Below, piece by piece: positions 34,600 to 47,215 of a stretch of 64,000 nt of DNA. The notes beneath the pieces were generated by a model. It was not told where the DNA came from and searched no databases. It saw nothing but the letters and a program-made list of their open reading frames with translations. Location of the stretch: contig CM039508.1 in assembly GCA_022432975.1 (NCBI GenBank), positions 30,646,433 through 30,710,432 of the forward strand. Direction: 5' to 3'. The DNA comes from Begonia masoniana. Taxonomy: Eukaryota > Streptophyta > Magnoliopsida > Cucurbitales > Begoniaceae. The translations under genes and the position numbers were made by a program. How positions within the stretch are numbered: the first letter of the stretch is position 1; the number at the start of each line of letters is the position of its first letter.

Positions 34600-37416
34600 A
34601 AATTTTGTCATTAAAATTTGACTATACAAACAACTCGGGATACTTAGCCATCATATCTTGCTGTTGCTCCCAAGTAGCTTCTTCAACCTCGTGGTTCCGC
34701 TATAGGACTTTAACTAGCGGAATCTATTTGTTGCGCAATACTTTGATGGACGACTCCAAAATACGTACCGGCCTCTCTACATATGTCAAGGTAGGCTGTA
34801 CCTCGATGTCTCTCGCCTTCACAATATGTGATGGATCGCGCAAACACTTTCGAAGCATAGATACATGAAATACGTCGTGGATGCCTTCCATTGAAGTCAG
34901 AAGCTGCAATCTATACGCTATCTTTCCAATCTTCTTCAAAATAGGAAAGGGCCCCACATAACGAGGGTTTAACTTGCCCTTCCTTTCGAATCGCATCACA
35001 CCTTTAAACGGAGAAACTTTCAAATAAACCTCATCACCTTCTTCGAATTCTAGTTCCCTCCGTCTTGTGTCAGCATAGCTCTTATGTCGACTCTGAGCTA
35101 TCTCGATATGCTGTCTAATAATGGCAATCTTCTCTGCCATTTGTTGTAGGATCTCGGGACCAAAAATACTGGCCTCACCAACCTCGTCCCAATACAATGG
35201 AGACCTACACTTTCGCCCATATAAAGCTTCGTATGGAGCCATCCCGATGGTAGCCTGGAAGCTGTTGTTATACGAGAACTCGATCAGTGGCAAATACCTG
35301 CTCCACGATCCCTGAAACTCTAACACACAAGCTCTGAGCATATCTTCCAGAATCTGATTTGTTCTCTCTGTCTGACCATCAGTCTGAGGATGAAATGCCG
35401 TGTTGAAATTTAGCTGAGTCCCCATAGCTTTGTGCAAACTCTTCCAGAACTTAGAAGTGAATCTCGGATCTCTGTCTGAGACTATAGAAACTGGTACTCC
35501 GTGCAATCTCACAACCTCCTGCACATAAAGCTCGGCGAGCTGGTCCATCGAAGACGTCATCTTTACAGATAAGAAGTGAGCCGACTTTGTCAATCGGTCC
35601 ACGATCACCCAGATGCCATCATGGCCCTTCGTCGTCCTCAGGAGCCCCACAATAAAATCCATGGAGATCTGCTCCCATTTCCACTCCGGAATAGGCAGTG
35701 GTTGTAACGTTCTGGCCGGCCTCTGGTGTTCTGCTTTTACCTGTTGACATACTAAATAGGTTTCGACATATTTGGCGACCTCTCTCTTCATGTTTGGCCA
35801 CCAGAAGTGTTGCTTTAAGTCCCGGTACATCTTGGTACTTCCTGGGTGTACAGAATAAGCTGAAGAATGCACCTCAGTCAATATCTCCTTCTTTAGCTCC
35901 TCATCGTTAGGCACGTACCACCTATACCTGAATTTTAGAATATCGTCCTCTAATAAATAGAAATCCGACGAATTCTCGGATGTCAAGCCCTGAAACTCCT
36001 CGCACTCCATATCATTCTGCTGAGCTTCACGGATCTTATCCAGAATAGTCGGCCTAAGAGAAATGTTGGTGAGCATATTTGACAACTCTGCCACTATCTC
36101 CACATCGAACCTCTCAATCTCAGACCGTAATGTAACCGACATCGCTACAAGCGAAGGCTGACTCGCCGAAGGCATTCGGCTTAAAGCATCAGCTACTTTG
36201 TCCGCCTTTCCAGGATGGTACTTTATCTCAAACTCATAGTCTTCGACAAACTCGAGCCACCTTCTCTGCCGCATATTTAGTTCCTTCTGCTTAAACAAGT
36301 ACTTCAAGCTTTTGTGGTCTAAAAATATCTCGCACTGCTGCCCATATAAATAATGTCTATAAATCTTCAGTGCAAAGACCATGGCTGCTAACTCCAGATC
36401 ATGCGTTGGATAATTTTGCTCATACGGCTTCAACTGCCGAGAAGCATACATGATAACCTTTCCTTCCTGTATCAATATACAACCGAGTCCAACTCCAGAC
36501 GCATCGCAATAAATACTAAATTTGTCACCTTCAACAGGCAACGTCAACACTGGAGCTGTGGTTAATCTCTGCTTTAACTCCTTAAAACTGCTGTCACAAG
36601 CAGCCGACCATATAAATTTCTCGTTCTTCCTAGTCAAGTGCGAAAGAGGAACTGCAATCTTCGAAAATCCCTCTATAAACTTCCGATAGTAGCAAGCTAA
36701 TCAGAGAAATTCACGTACTACACGCATGTTTTTAGGCTGTGGCCAATCTCTGACCACCTGAATCTTGCTCGGATCTACAGAAACCCCTTCTTCTGATATG
36801 ATGTGGCCAAGAAAACTGACCCTATCCAACCAAAACTCACACTTAGAGAACTTCGGATACAACTGGTGCTGGCATCGAATTCTCAGAAATATTCTCAAGT
36901 GCTCCTCGTGTTCTTCCTTCGTCTTTGAATAGATTAAGATGTCGTCGATGAAAATAACAACAAACTGGTCCAAGTACTCCTTGAAGACTCGGTTCATCAA
37001 GTCCATAAACGCTGCAGGGGCATTAGTAAGTCTAAATGACATGACAAGGAACTCGTAATGCCTATACCTCGTTCGAAATGCTGTTTTCTGAATATCTTCC
37101 CTCCGGACTTTCAACTGATAATAACCTGAGCGTAGGTAAATCCGGGAAAACACTCGGGCAACCTGTAGTTGATCAAACAAATCATCGATCCGTGGCAGTG
37201 GATACTTATTCTTCACTGTAAGCTCAGCTCTATGTAGTCCACGCACATCCTAAGGGTCCCGTCTTTCTTCTTGTCGAATAGAACGGGCGCACCCCAGGGT
37301 GAAACACTCGGTCAGATGAACCCTTTGTCTAGCAACTCGTCCAACTGAGATTTCAACTCTTTCAACTCAGCAGGCGCCAATCTATACGCATTCTTTGACA
37401 CTGGCGCCAAACTAGG
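34600..37416 (-). pseudogene. E5 pol: RT, RNase H, integrase, chromodomain tail, broken
   Basis: RT at 37250-36640 ([22 protein letters not shown]), then a 637-residue open frame (36637-34724) with RNase H ([27 protein letters not shown]), integrase ([32 protein letters not shown]) and the GPF module. In the integrase zinc finger CLVC is YLVC, so one metal ligand is lost. RNase H has FLDHKSL for FSDHKSL. Breaks: stop after LVIDV near 37417, small deletion in DYRELNK near 37225, TGA near 36703, and two TAG stops in the chromodomain-like tail (34723 and just left). Non-functional; domain order is typical. Confidence 0.92.
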
Positions 37417-38660
37417 TTAAACATCAATCACAAATTCAATCTCCCGATCTGGTGGCAAACCAGGGAGATCATCAAGGAAGATCTCAGAGAATTCTCTGAC
37501 GATAGGAATGTCACTCGGCTTTAATTCACTGAGTAACTGAGTATCAAATACAGTGGCCAAATAAATAGAGCACTCACCTTTAAACTGCTCGTTGACTTTC
37601 ATTGAATAAGAAATAGGCGACCCACTCAATTGGTTCATCGCCTGATAAGAAAACTCAGCTTTACCCGGGGGTCGAAAGGTCACAATTCCGGATCGACAAT
37701 CGATGGTGGTAAAGTGATGTGAAAGCCAGTCCATCCCTAAGATAAGATCGTACCGCTCTATGCTCAGAACTATCAGACAAGCATAAAGGGTAGCATCCCC
37801 CACTGAGACGACATTGCCCTGGAGAATACGATCCGACTGCATATGCTCTCCCGAAGGCAGCATCACTCTATACTCGACCTCTGCTAACTCAGAAGCTAAT
37901 CCCAATCTAGCCATGCAAGCAGTTGAAATAAAGGAATGCGTAGCTCCAGTGTCTATCAACGAAAATACCGCTACGCCCATAATCAAAATGGTACCTGGTA
38001 TCACGGAAGGCTGAGCCTCATCATCGATATCGCCAGGCTCGATAAAGGCAAAAATCCTGGGCATGACTCTCCTCTGATCTCCGCCCAACTGATCTCGGCC
38101 GGTCTTTGGACAACCCCTGACGTAATGGCCGACTTCACCACATCTAAAACATTTGTTAGTGCCAACCCGGCACTCTCCACTATGCTCTCGCTGACACTTA
38201 GGGCACCAGGGTATTTTAGAAGTCCCCTGTACCTGTTTGCCCTTGCATCGATCGTTGCCTCCCTCTAAAGGCCTCTTTACTCCTCTTTGCTGCTGTTGGG
38301 GCTGTGGTGCTCTGGGCTGCCATCCTCGGTTCTGAGACTGAGGACGAATCTCACGGAAGAAGCCCCTAACTGGCTCCCTCGGCTTAATACAAGTCGCTCC
38401 GGCAGCCTTGAAATCCAGAGCCCTGGCTGCAATATCAGAATAAGGCACATCTATAATGGCTGACACCACAATGTTCATCTTGATCTCAGGATTCAGCCCC
38501 TCCATAAACTGATGCACTTTGTCTTCGTTGTCGCTGACAAGACGCGGTGCAAACCGTGATAAAGCCTCGAACTTCCGAATATAATCAGCAACTGAACCTG
38601 TCTGCTTCAGCTGCGTAAATTCATTTCTCTTTGCCACTTTGGAATAGGCTGTGGTGCTCT
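37417..38660 (-). pseudogene. E5 gag C-terminal half, zinc knuckle and protease
   Basis: A 406-codon open frame. Gag C-terminal motifs (SVADYIRKFEALSRFAPRL, HQFMEGLNPEI), basic Q-rich linker, CPKCQREHSGEC and CFRCGEVGHYVRGC knuckles, protease LIDTGATHSF and LILGMDWLSHH, then the linker to RT ([13 protein letters not shown]) ending in a stop. The gag N-terminus, leader and PBS are missing: coding sequence stops near 38660 and LTR-A sequence follows directly. The protease active site is intact, unlike E1. Confidence 0.9.
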
Positions 38661-40011
38661 CAGCCTATTAGATGGAGAGGACACATCCCGCGGTCGGACT
38701 GCCCTCTTCACCTAACCGGGGGGGGGGGGGGGGGGGGTACACGCTCGCAATCATAACAGCCGTGCGTGAGCCACACCTCGCGTAACCAGATAACAGATTA
38801 CATGGATTCATTACACTCATTCATTTCATTTTCTTAAACACGTGCAGAAATTCATTTTCATGCTATTTTAAAATACGTGATGCATGAACAATTATAGACA
38901 TAAAGTAAACAAGCATCATACATACCATCAAGACTATAAAAACATAATCTATATAAAAGAACTAACCCTATCTACCCAACCAAAGCATTTAAACAAACAA
39001 CTCTTCAGAGATCCTCGACGCGACATCGACATACGGTGTAGGCCACTCGGCCAAGTAAGTCACGAGAACTTACCTCGTGCGCACTGAACTTCGAGCTCCA
39101 TCCACGAGCATTGTTCGTCTGAGGCAAAACACAACAATTGTCGTTAAACGAGATTTAAACCGTTAAACGTTCAAATTTAACGAAACCTTAACTAATGAAA
39201 CTTTCATAAAATTCTAACTTAATTCTTTGAGACATTTTATCAAGCAATTCATGCTCGTGAATTTCCAAAACTTCTTTAATGGAGGTTTCTCAAATCTCGT
39301 ACATCCGGTTTTCAACCTAAAGGTCGCATACACTCTATTTTTCGTCCAATAACATTTAATACGTTCAATATACTCGCTAATACGACAAACCTATCAATTT
39401 CTAACTTAAACAATCCGAAAACTACGAATAAACTTTCCAAAACCTTAGAACTTTACCTAGAATCGAGTTTGAGGAAGAAAACATGAAGAACGGAGGACGA
39501 ACGGAGGAGAAACGGTGGTCGGGAGAGGAGCAATCGCCGTTGAATCGCCGAAGGGAGGGGAGGAGAATCGCAGGGGAGAGAAGTGGCGTGGAGAAGAAGA
39601 GAAACATTTGTTTTTAGTTAAATTTGGTTTGGTAAATTACTATAATGCCCTTTGCACATATTTCTATTTGTTTCGTCCTTCGTTTCGTTAATTAACTATC
39701 GATTCGACATCTCCAAATTTCCTTAATTCACCAATGACTCCAACTCATTAGCAGAGTTCATTTAAAACTTTCTGTTTGCCAATCGGACCTCATTTACTAT
39801 TTTTATTAAAACATCCTTTATATTACGATAAACGTAATTCTCGTAAAATTAGCGTTAAACTCCTAAAATTCCAGAAATTGTCTTAAAATCCATATTAATT
39901 ATTAGGATCGTAATAACGCTTTCTTTTCGCAAAATGGACTTGATTTGATATAATTACAAAAATACCTTCATATATTAATATACAAAATCTCGTAAAGAAC
40001 TGGGTGTTACA
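38661..40011 (-). mobile_element. E5 5' LTR, partial
   Basis: Corresponds to 33194-34581 of the 3' LTR and ends GGGTGTTACA at 40011 next to TSD GAAAC. It lacks the part equivalent to 32155-33193. A G-homopolymer of about 20 replaces the interrupted G tract of the other LTR (38719-38737). A roughly 40-bp deletion near 39410 lies between TTAAAC direct repeats present in the 3' LTR. The donor hairpin is kept at 39073-39068. Confidence 0.88.
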
Positions 40012-40016
40012 GAAAC

Positions 40017-41040
40017 AATACATCTAAAGCAAATGATAATGTTACCAAGTTAAGGAAGCGGAAGTGGGTAATTAGCGAACCATCAAACCAAATATACCAT
40101 GACAAACTATCCAAAAGTAATAGAAAAAGGAAATATCCATATGCCAGTGCCAAATGAGAGTACAAAAAAAATCTTATGTGATAGCCAAATGGTTTGAGCT
40201 AGGTCCAACCTTAGGATCTTCACCAGGTCTCATTGTTAATCCAACCTTGGAGTCGAGAAAGTAAGGCATCATCTAGCTGGTGTAGTCGATGATCAATGCC
40301 ATCTCCAAAATGCTAAAAGCATGGGTCAAACTGTTGAAAGCCCATCTCAACATTTGAGCTTAGGAAAAGCTTACAAGTGAAGTGGTTGAGGCATCTAACT
40401 TTTTCGAGATCATAGATATCCATCCTCAGAGTATGATCTTAAGAAGGGTGTGGAGGGAAGCATCTAGAGGTATCTTGAAAACTCTAGGAAAAAAGATTTA
40501 ATGTGAGGGAGGGAGTTCCAAAAAGATGCTTAAAGCCTCCCTCAAAAGTCAGGGTTTCAACCCTTATCTTACAAAGTACATTCCCAAAATTGGTAAAAAA
40601 TTTACTCGGCTACACCATAAAGTCGAGCACATTATTGTAGTAAAATGGCTTTGACTTTTTTCACTCCTAAAACGTGTACTAACATCTAGCAGTTAAAAGA
40701 TTAAAAAAAAAGACTACAATCAAAGACTCAAAATCAACCCTACACTCAAGGTCCAAGCTATTAGATGCTTTGCTTTCTCCTTGTCTCTTGAATTAGAATC
40801 CTCCTATAAGCTTTCAAAAGAAAGAATCCTGTAAAATAGATAGACTTTTGCCTCGGATCTTGTGAGTGGACCTCGTGGCATATCAGTCCATTGCACTGTC
40901 ACATTTTTCCTCAATTTTTCTCATGTTTTGCAATTTGGTAGGGACAGGTCAACCCTTACAGTTCAGGTTGACCTTTGACTTTTCTGTTTGAAATTTCCAG
41001 TGGATAGGTTGACCCTTACTATCAACAAATGGACCCTGCA
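40017..41040. other. Unassigned flanking DNA
   Basis: Mixed composition, no credible frame, no tandem repeat. Contains CTCGGCTACACCATAAAGTCGAG near 40615, a short inverted repeat. Ends CTGCA directly before the E6 LTR, the presumed left TSD. Confidence 0.4.
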
Positions 41041-43542
41041 TGTAACGCCCCCGAACCCACCCAGGCTCGGTGCGCTACTTTGCTAACCAATCCTACGTCT
41101 AAAACAGCGTTTAAAATAATTTTCATAAAATTATCGACTCGGTTTCGGGTTTTTCGAACCCTCGAAAAATATTGTAAAATATCCCAAAATACATTTAAAA
41201 TGCCTTGGAAAAAAACGACTTAAAACACTTAACAAAGAAAATAGAGAACTTAAACTCGACATTAACTGTTTTAAAACCAAAAATCGACAATATAACGGCT
41301 AAAATTCTTTAAACCCAAAAACCTGAAAAACAAACCTTAAAAATCACAATTTACACCCAATTCACACCAGAATCACCCACAAGTATATATACCAATCCAG
41401 CCAACCAAACTAACCATCACACATATCAAACCACAAAACAAACTATACCACTCCTATATACACAAAACTAACCACCAATATCCAATCCCAAACCAACCAA
41501 ACACCCCCCTAAGAATCAGGTCGAAGGGCCCCGACAATGGCCTGCATCGGCGAGCTCCGTGGATCCCCGACTGCCCCTAGTCCTGATCCTCACTCTCCAG
41601 CTCGCCTGTCAAAGCTCCGTCACCTACACCATAGAACACAAACACACACACGCACACACACGTAAGCTTATGCTTAGCAAGTAGGAATAACAAATGCAGT
41701 ATAAAAACCATGCACTATGCACAACAACACTCACACACAACCCTAACACATGTGGTTATTAGCACTTAACATCGAAGCGTTCACGGAACCTTCTGCTTAA
41801 CATCGAAGCATTCACGGAACCTTCTGCTTAACATCGAAGCGTTCACGGAACCTTCTGCTTAACATCGAAGCGTTCACAAAACCTTCTGCTTACTTAACAT
41901 CGAAGCGTTCATGGAACCTTCTGCTTACTTAACATCGAAGCGTTCACGGAACCTTCAGCTTAACATCGAAGCGTTTACGAAACCTTCTGCTTAACATCGA
42001 AGCGTTCACGGAACCTTCTGCTTACTTAACATCGAAGCGTTCACGGAACCTTCTGCTTAACATCGAAGCGTTCACGGAACCTTCTGCTTAACATCGAAGC
42101 GTTCACGGAACCTTCTGCTTAACATCGAAGCGTTCACGGAACCTTCTGCTTAACATCGAAGCGTTCACAGAACCTTCTACTTAACATTTTACATTCCACT
42201 CCCACAATTTGCAAACAATGTTCAAACAATGCAACCAACACAGTAACGCAACGCAACAACTTGCACAACACGGTACGACAACACAACACAACACCAAACA
42301 AAACAACCAACCAAATAAACAAATAATTTCCTACTGTTCCATGGTGTAGGCCCAAAGGCAAAACACAAGCACTCCACTACTTACCTGAATGCTCGGTTTC
42401 CAATTGCTCAATTCTACCGGACAATTCACTCGTTTGACGACCTAAAATAACAAAACTTAGACTGATAAGTCACCAATACAATTTAAGAAATTCTTAAACC
42501 TAAAATTAACCAACACTTAACACAATCACACACTTAAAACACTTAAACCCGATTTTTTTACCCAAATTTGACCGTCTAACTTCAAACGGTCATAACTCCC
42601 TCGTTTTTCAACAGATTTTGACGTGCCACCCCAATTCGGAAACCTCTACACGTCTACTATCCATTGAAATGCTTAAATTAACCAAAGAAGCACATTGGCC
42701 AATCCAAAATTGCAGAGACAGAATCGGCCATCAAGTGTTCTTAAACCGATTTTTGAGTAACACTCCTCCAATCTTCAATCTAACCACTCAATTAACCTAA
42801 ACTAACATATTTAAGGATTAAATAATCAAAAGAGGAAGAAAACCCTCAAGGAGAACCAAATTTTCGGACTCCTCCATCTAGGGTTTTCAAACCCTCACTA
42901 AATCCACTTAAAACACCTCAAAAACTCTCAAAAGCTTAATCCAAATGTATAAAAATCAAAACCCATGCATTATTACCTTGAAATGCCTTGAGAACTTGAA
43001 GCAAAAGAGAGGAGGAGAGGCGGCTATGGAGGAGAGGAGAAAGGGCCGAAGAAGATGAGGAAGAAAATGGGAAAAACCCAATTTTAAACCACACTTTCTA
43101 CCTCTTTTAATTTCCCTCCTCAAAATTCTTTAAAATTAAAATCTAACCCCCCACTCTTTCACTTTTAAATCCAACGTGAAAGCTACATTGATTCCACCAC
43201 TTTCTATACCTTTTCATTTCCAAAATTATTTGAAATTTGATTGGTTACTTAACTTTGACTTTTTCAAGTCATTTGGTTTTAATTTTCAACCCTCCTTTTT
43301 CCCTTCATCTTTCTTCCAACGTGAATAGCATTAATTGATCCCTTAACTTTTCAAATTGTAAAGCTTTTTGATGGCTAACATCCTATTGGTTTATGAGTTT
43401 TTGACTTTTCAAAAGTTTAAATTTTCAAACCTAATCCTTTTGTCTTGTCCATTTTTCTAAACCCTTCCACAATTAACATTAAACTCTCATACATACACCA
43501 AACTAGGGTTGCATACGTTTTAAGAAAATTTCAAGTGTTACA
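41041..43542 (-). mobile_element. E6 3' LTR, 2502 bp
   Basis: TGTAACGCCCCCGAACCCA at 41041 to AAGTGTTACA at 43542, followed by a polypurine tract. Its start matches the E1 LTR closely, so they are related. Intron-like module: TCAG/GTAAGT at 42384-42379 and GGTGTAG/GTGA at 41624, enclosing a 13-copy array. Confidence 0.88.
41766..42185 (+). repeat. 31-bp tandem array in E6 LTR, 13 copies
   Basis: The unit starts CTTAACATCGAAGCGTTCAC and ends GGAACCTTCTG. Three copies have an extra CTTA (35 bp). It sits inside the putative LTR intron. The otherwise similar E1 LTR lacks it, so it arose after the two diverged or was lost from E1. Confidence 0.95.
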
Positions 43543-44690
43543 ATCCACCCTCCTTACAAAAATTTTGTCCTCAAAATTTGCGGTACCTTAGTAATCCTTC
43601 AACAACTTATTCACTCTATGCTACCATTCTAATTTTTTGAGTAGCCATGCCGAATTTCAATTACAATACAGCCTAAATCATCTATCGAGTACTGCTAACT
43701 CTCTACATCTCCAAAGTTAATTTTCGAACTACGTCCTCCATAGCTCACCTATTCATACATCCGTAGACTTTAATTTGAGCACTTATCACTTAGACCATTA
43801 AATCTCTCCAACTTAGCTATCAACTCAAGCTTTTCCTCAAACTTAGTTCACCTAATTCCTCAATTCACACGTGTGTGTCAATCAAACATGCACATAATAT
43901 ATTCGAGCCTTCAAAATGTTCTCAATCACGTAAACTAAAATCTATTGAATAATTTTTCTATCATAAGTCCTCAATTTAGAATCCCACATCATTCTACAAT
44001 CTTATTTTGAACTCATTACTTTACCCTCTTACACCTATTACCTTAAGCACTTGAGGCATTTCATTAATCTTTCTAATACATCCCCACACTCCAAGCTCTC
44101 ACCACATAAATCGATCCCTTATTTTCAATATGTCCTTTAAGTTCTCATACTTACATACATTATGTTAAATTTGTAAAACTTCTACCTCAATTATCATCAA
44201 AAGTTATAAAAGTCTTCAGGCTAAATTATCTCGGCTCTCACTCTTCACCCGACAACATCACCAGTGTATAACCTTTCAATTCCATCCCATAACTAAGAGT
44301 CTAAACTTTCATAACTCTTTTAAATTTTTTTTTTCCTATTCTACTCCCTCTTTTCCTCAATTTTCTTTCTACTCTATTATCTCATTACTCACTTATCACT
44401 CCTATCTCATACACTCATTTTCCCCCAAATAATCATGACATTTATTATTTATTTTCCAACCCAACTCTCCTACTCAAAACCCTCACCACTTAAATTTATC
44501 AACTATTCTCTCAATATTTTCTCTTCAATATTGAATTCAATTCCATCTCCATAACTTAAAATCTAAGCTTTCGTACCTCTCCCAAACTCTCCCAAACTTA
44601 ACTTTCTTTCGCTTAAGTTTATCCACTCCTAAACTTAATGGTTCTGACCAAAGCTATTTACAACATCAACGGTTTCGACCTCGTTACATA
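43543..44690 (-). mobile_element. E6 interior: polypurine tract and strand-skewed non-coding DNA
   Basis: Starts with sense TTGTAAGGAGGGTGGAT before the LTR and GAGGACAAAATTT, the usual pol end, but no coding similarity can be read to the right. The plus strand is almost free of G (none in 44341-44400, one in 44401-44460 by hand count), so the sense strand is nearly free of C. E9's interior shows the same bias. The right edge, where LTR-A sequence begins, is approximate. Confidence 0.55.
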
Positions 44691-46233
44691 CAAGTCGAAC
44701 CATCAAACTTTACAATTTTTCCTACGTTTCTATCTATCAAAATCCCAAAAAACTTACTTACGTCCCCAGGGGTCAAAATAAGCTCCGACTGCCAGCGCAC
44801 TCCAACGGGCCATTCTTCTTCAACGTACTTATACTTCAGGCGGAGGGACGTCTTCCTCACCTGTCTCAAAATCACCTACACCATAGAAATAAAAATGTGA
44901 GTTAGAGGCTCAGTAAATCTACGTGAATGCACGTGAATGCTATGCATGTACAGTTCATAAATCATGCTTCCTACCTTTTCGCTAATCATTTCATTATGTC
45001 ACCGGGGCTTCACTTTCACTAGATAGGAGCGGTACATACGTCGATTGGATAGCCCCTCGTATCTAATCGGGGGAAAAATATGCTTCACCTGACAGCCATG
45101 TCTGAACCACCGCCACCGACGTGACCTTTATTACATTCGTTTACCTTTTTGTTTTGTAAAAACATGCATAGAAATACCTTTTCAAGCCCTTTTCGAAAAC
45201 AATGATGTGTGAACAAATATTATGCCATGAACGAAATAGAAACATACAAACAATAAACTAAACAATTAACAACCTAACCAAACCTAAAACTAACTACCCG
45301 TTCTAATTACCCAAACACAATATATCTCCAATTCCTCAATTTAACGTACATTCTTATGGTGTAGGCCAAGACGGCCAAACAAATCACGAAGACTTACCTC
45401 GCGTCTGTTGAAATTCGAGCTCTGTCCACGAGCGTTGTTCACCTAAGGCAATTCATAACATTTGTCATTTAAATCAATTCTAAACTATCGAGTTTCCAAA
45501 ATTACAAACTCCTACCTAAAGAAAATCTCCTAAGCTCTAAAACACCTCATTGAGGCATTTTATCAAGCAACTCATGCTCGTGAATTTCCAAACCTCCATT
45601 AATGGAGTTTTTAAAACTTCCAACTACTCAAAACCTCAATAACCCTCATTAATTCAACTAACTTTTACCAACAACCATATATACGCCCATTAGAGCTATA
45701 AATATGGTAAACTTATCGATTTCAAACTCTATTTCATGTTTTCAATGAAAACTCTAACGAACCCTGACCGTTTTCAACCCTAGAAATCGAAATCTAAAGC
45801 TTCGAAACTATAGATTCATACCTAGAGTTGAGGAAGGAGAAGGAAACGTGAAGAGTTGAGTTGCCGGAGAAGGAGAATCGTCGCCGGAAGAGAGAACGTC
45901 GGAGGAGGAAGAAAATCAGCGAGGGAGAGGAAGAGAAAAATTGATTCCCACGTAAGTGTGAGGGAGAAAGAGGGAGTTTGATGTTTTTATTAAAATTTGG
46001 CTTGCAAATTTACCATAACGCCCTTTCATTGATTTTCCGTTTATTCCTCCACAAATTTTGTTATTTAACTAACGATACGATTTCTCCAAATTTTCATATT
46101 TCACCATAAATTTCAATTTATTATTAGGGCTCCGTTAAAACTTTCCGTTCGCAAAACGGACTTAGTTTGACATATTTACAAAAAATACCATTTATATTGG
46201 AATAAATAAAATCCCGTAAAGCCGGACGTTACA
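44691..46233 (-). mobile_element. E7 3' LTR (LTR-A family), left part missing
   Basis: Aligns with E5's LTR from about 32860 on (TCCGACTGCC, CACCTACACCATA, GAGGCTCAGTAA) and ends GCCGGACGTTACA at 46233 before the polypurine tract. Donor-like site CGCGAG/GTAAGTCTTCGTG at 45397-45392, acceptor GGTGTAG/GTGAT at 44876. The region equivalent to 32155-32860, including the hairpin cluster, is absent. Confidence 0.8.
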
Positions 46234-46249
46234 TTCCATCCACCTTATT

Positions 46250-47215
46250 TAAATTTTGTCCTCAAAATTTGATTACACAAATAGTTCAGGATACTTAAAC
46301 ATCATATCCTGCTGCCTCTCCCAAGTAGCCTCCTCTACATCATGATTCTGCCATAGAACTTTCACCAGCGGAATCTCCTTATTGCGTAATACCTTGATAG
46401 AAGACTCTAGGATTCGTATCGGCCTTTCCTCATAGGTCAGCGTTGGTTGCACTTCGATCTCCCTTGTTTCAACGACATGTGATGGATCACGCACATATTT
46501 TCTGAGCATGGACACATGACATACATCATGCATACCTTCCATAGATGCCGGGAGCTACAATCTGTACGCCATTGTCCCGATCCTCTTCAGAATAGGAAAG
46601 GGCCCAACAAAACGAGGGTTCAACTTACCTCTCCTTCCGAACCGCATAACGCCTTTGAACGGAGAAATCTTCAAGTATACTTCGCCGCCTTCCTTAAACT
46701 GTAATTCCCTCAGTTTGGTGTCAACATAGCTCTTTTGGCGGCTTTGTGCAATCTCTATACGTTGTCTAATAACAGCGATCTTCTCCGCTGTTTGCTGCAA
46801 AATATTTCGGCCGACTATGCTAGCCTCTCCTACCTCATCCCAATATAATGGAGACCTGCATTTTCGACCATACAGCGCCTCATACGGAGCCATGCCAATA
46901 GTAGACTGGAAGCTGTTGTTGTATGAGAACTCAATAATTGGTAAATATCGGCTCCACGAGCCCTGAAACTCTAGCACGCAAGCTCTGAGCATATCGTCGA
47001 GAATCTGATTTGTTCTTTCTATCTGTCCATCAGTCTGAGGATGAGATACCTTGCTTAAATTCAGCTGAGCTCCCATAGCCTTATGTAAACTCTTCTAGAA
47101 CTTCGAAGTAAACCTGGCATCTCTATCAGAGACAATCGAGATGGGCACTCCGTGTAGTCTGACGATCTCCTGCACATACAGCTCAGCTAGCTGATCTATA
47201 GAATAGGTCATCTTC
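46250..47215 (-). pseudogene. E7 integrase C-terminal half and chromodomain tail
   Basis: Integrase core end ([52 protein letters not shown]), GPF module (LNPRFVGPFPIL) and tail ([16 protein letters not shown]...ATWERQQDMMFKYPELF). Breaks: TAG in the KFWKSL motif near 47095 and a stop near 46554. The element is cut at 47215 by E8, which left TCTTC as presumed TSD; the rest of pol would lie beyond the window's right edge. Confidence 0.88.
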
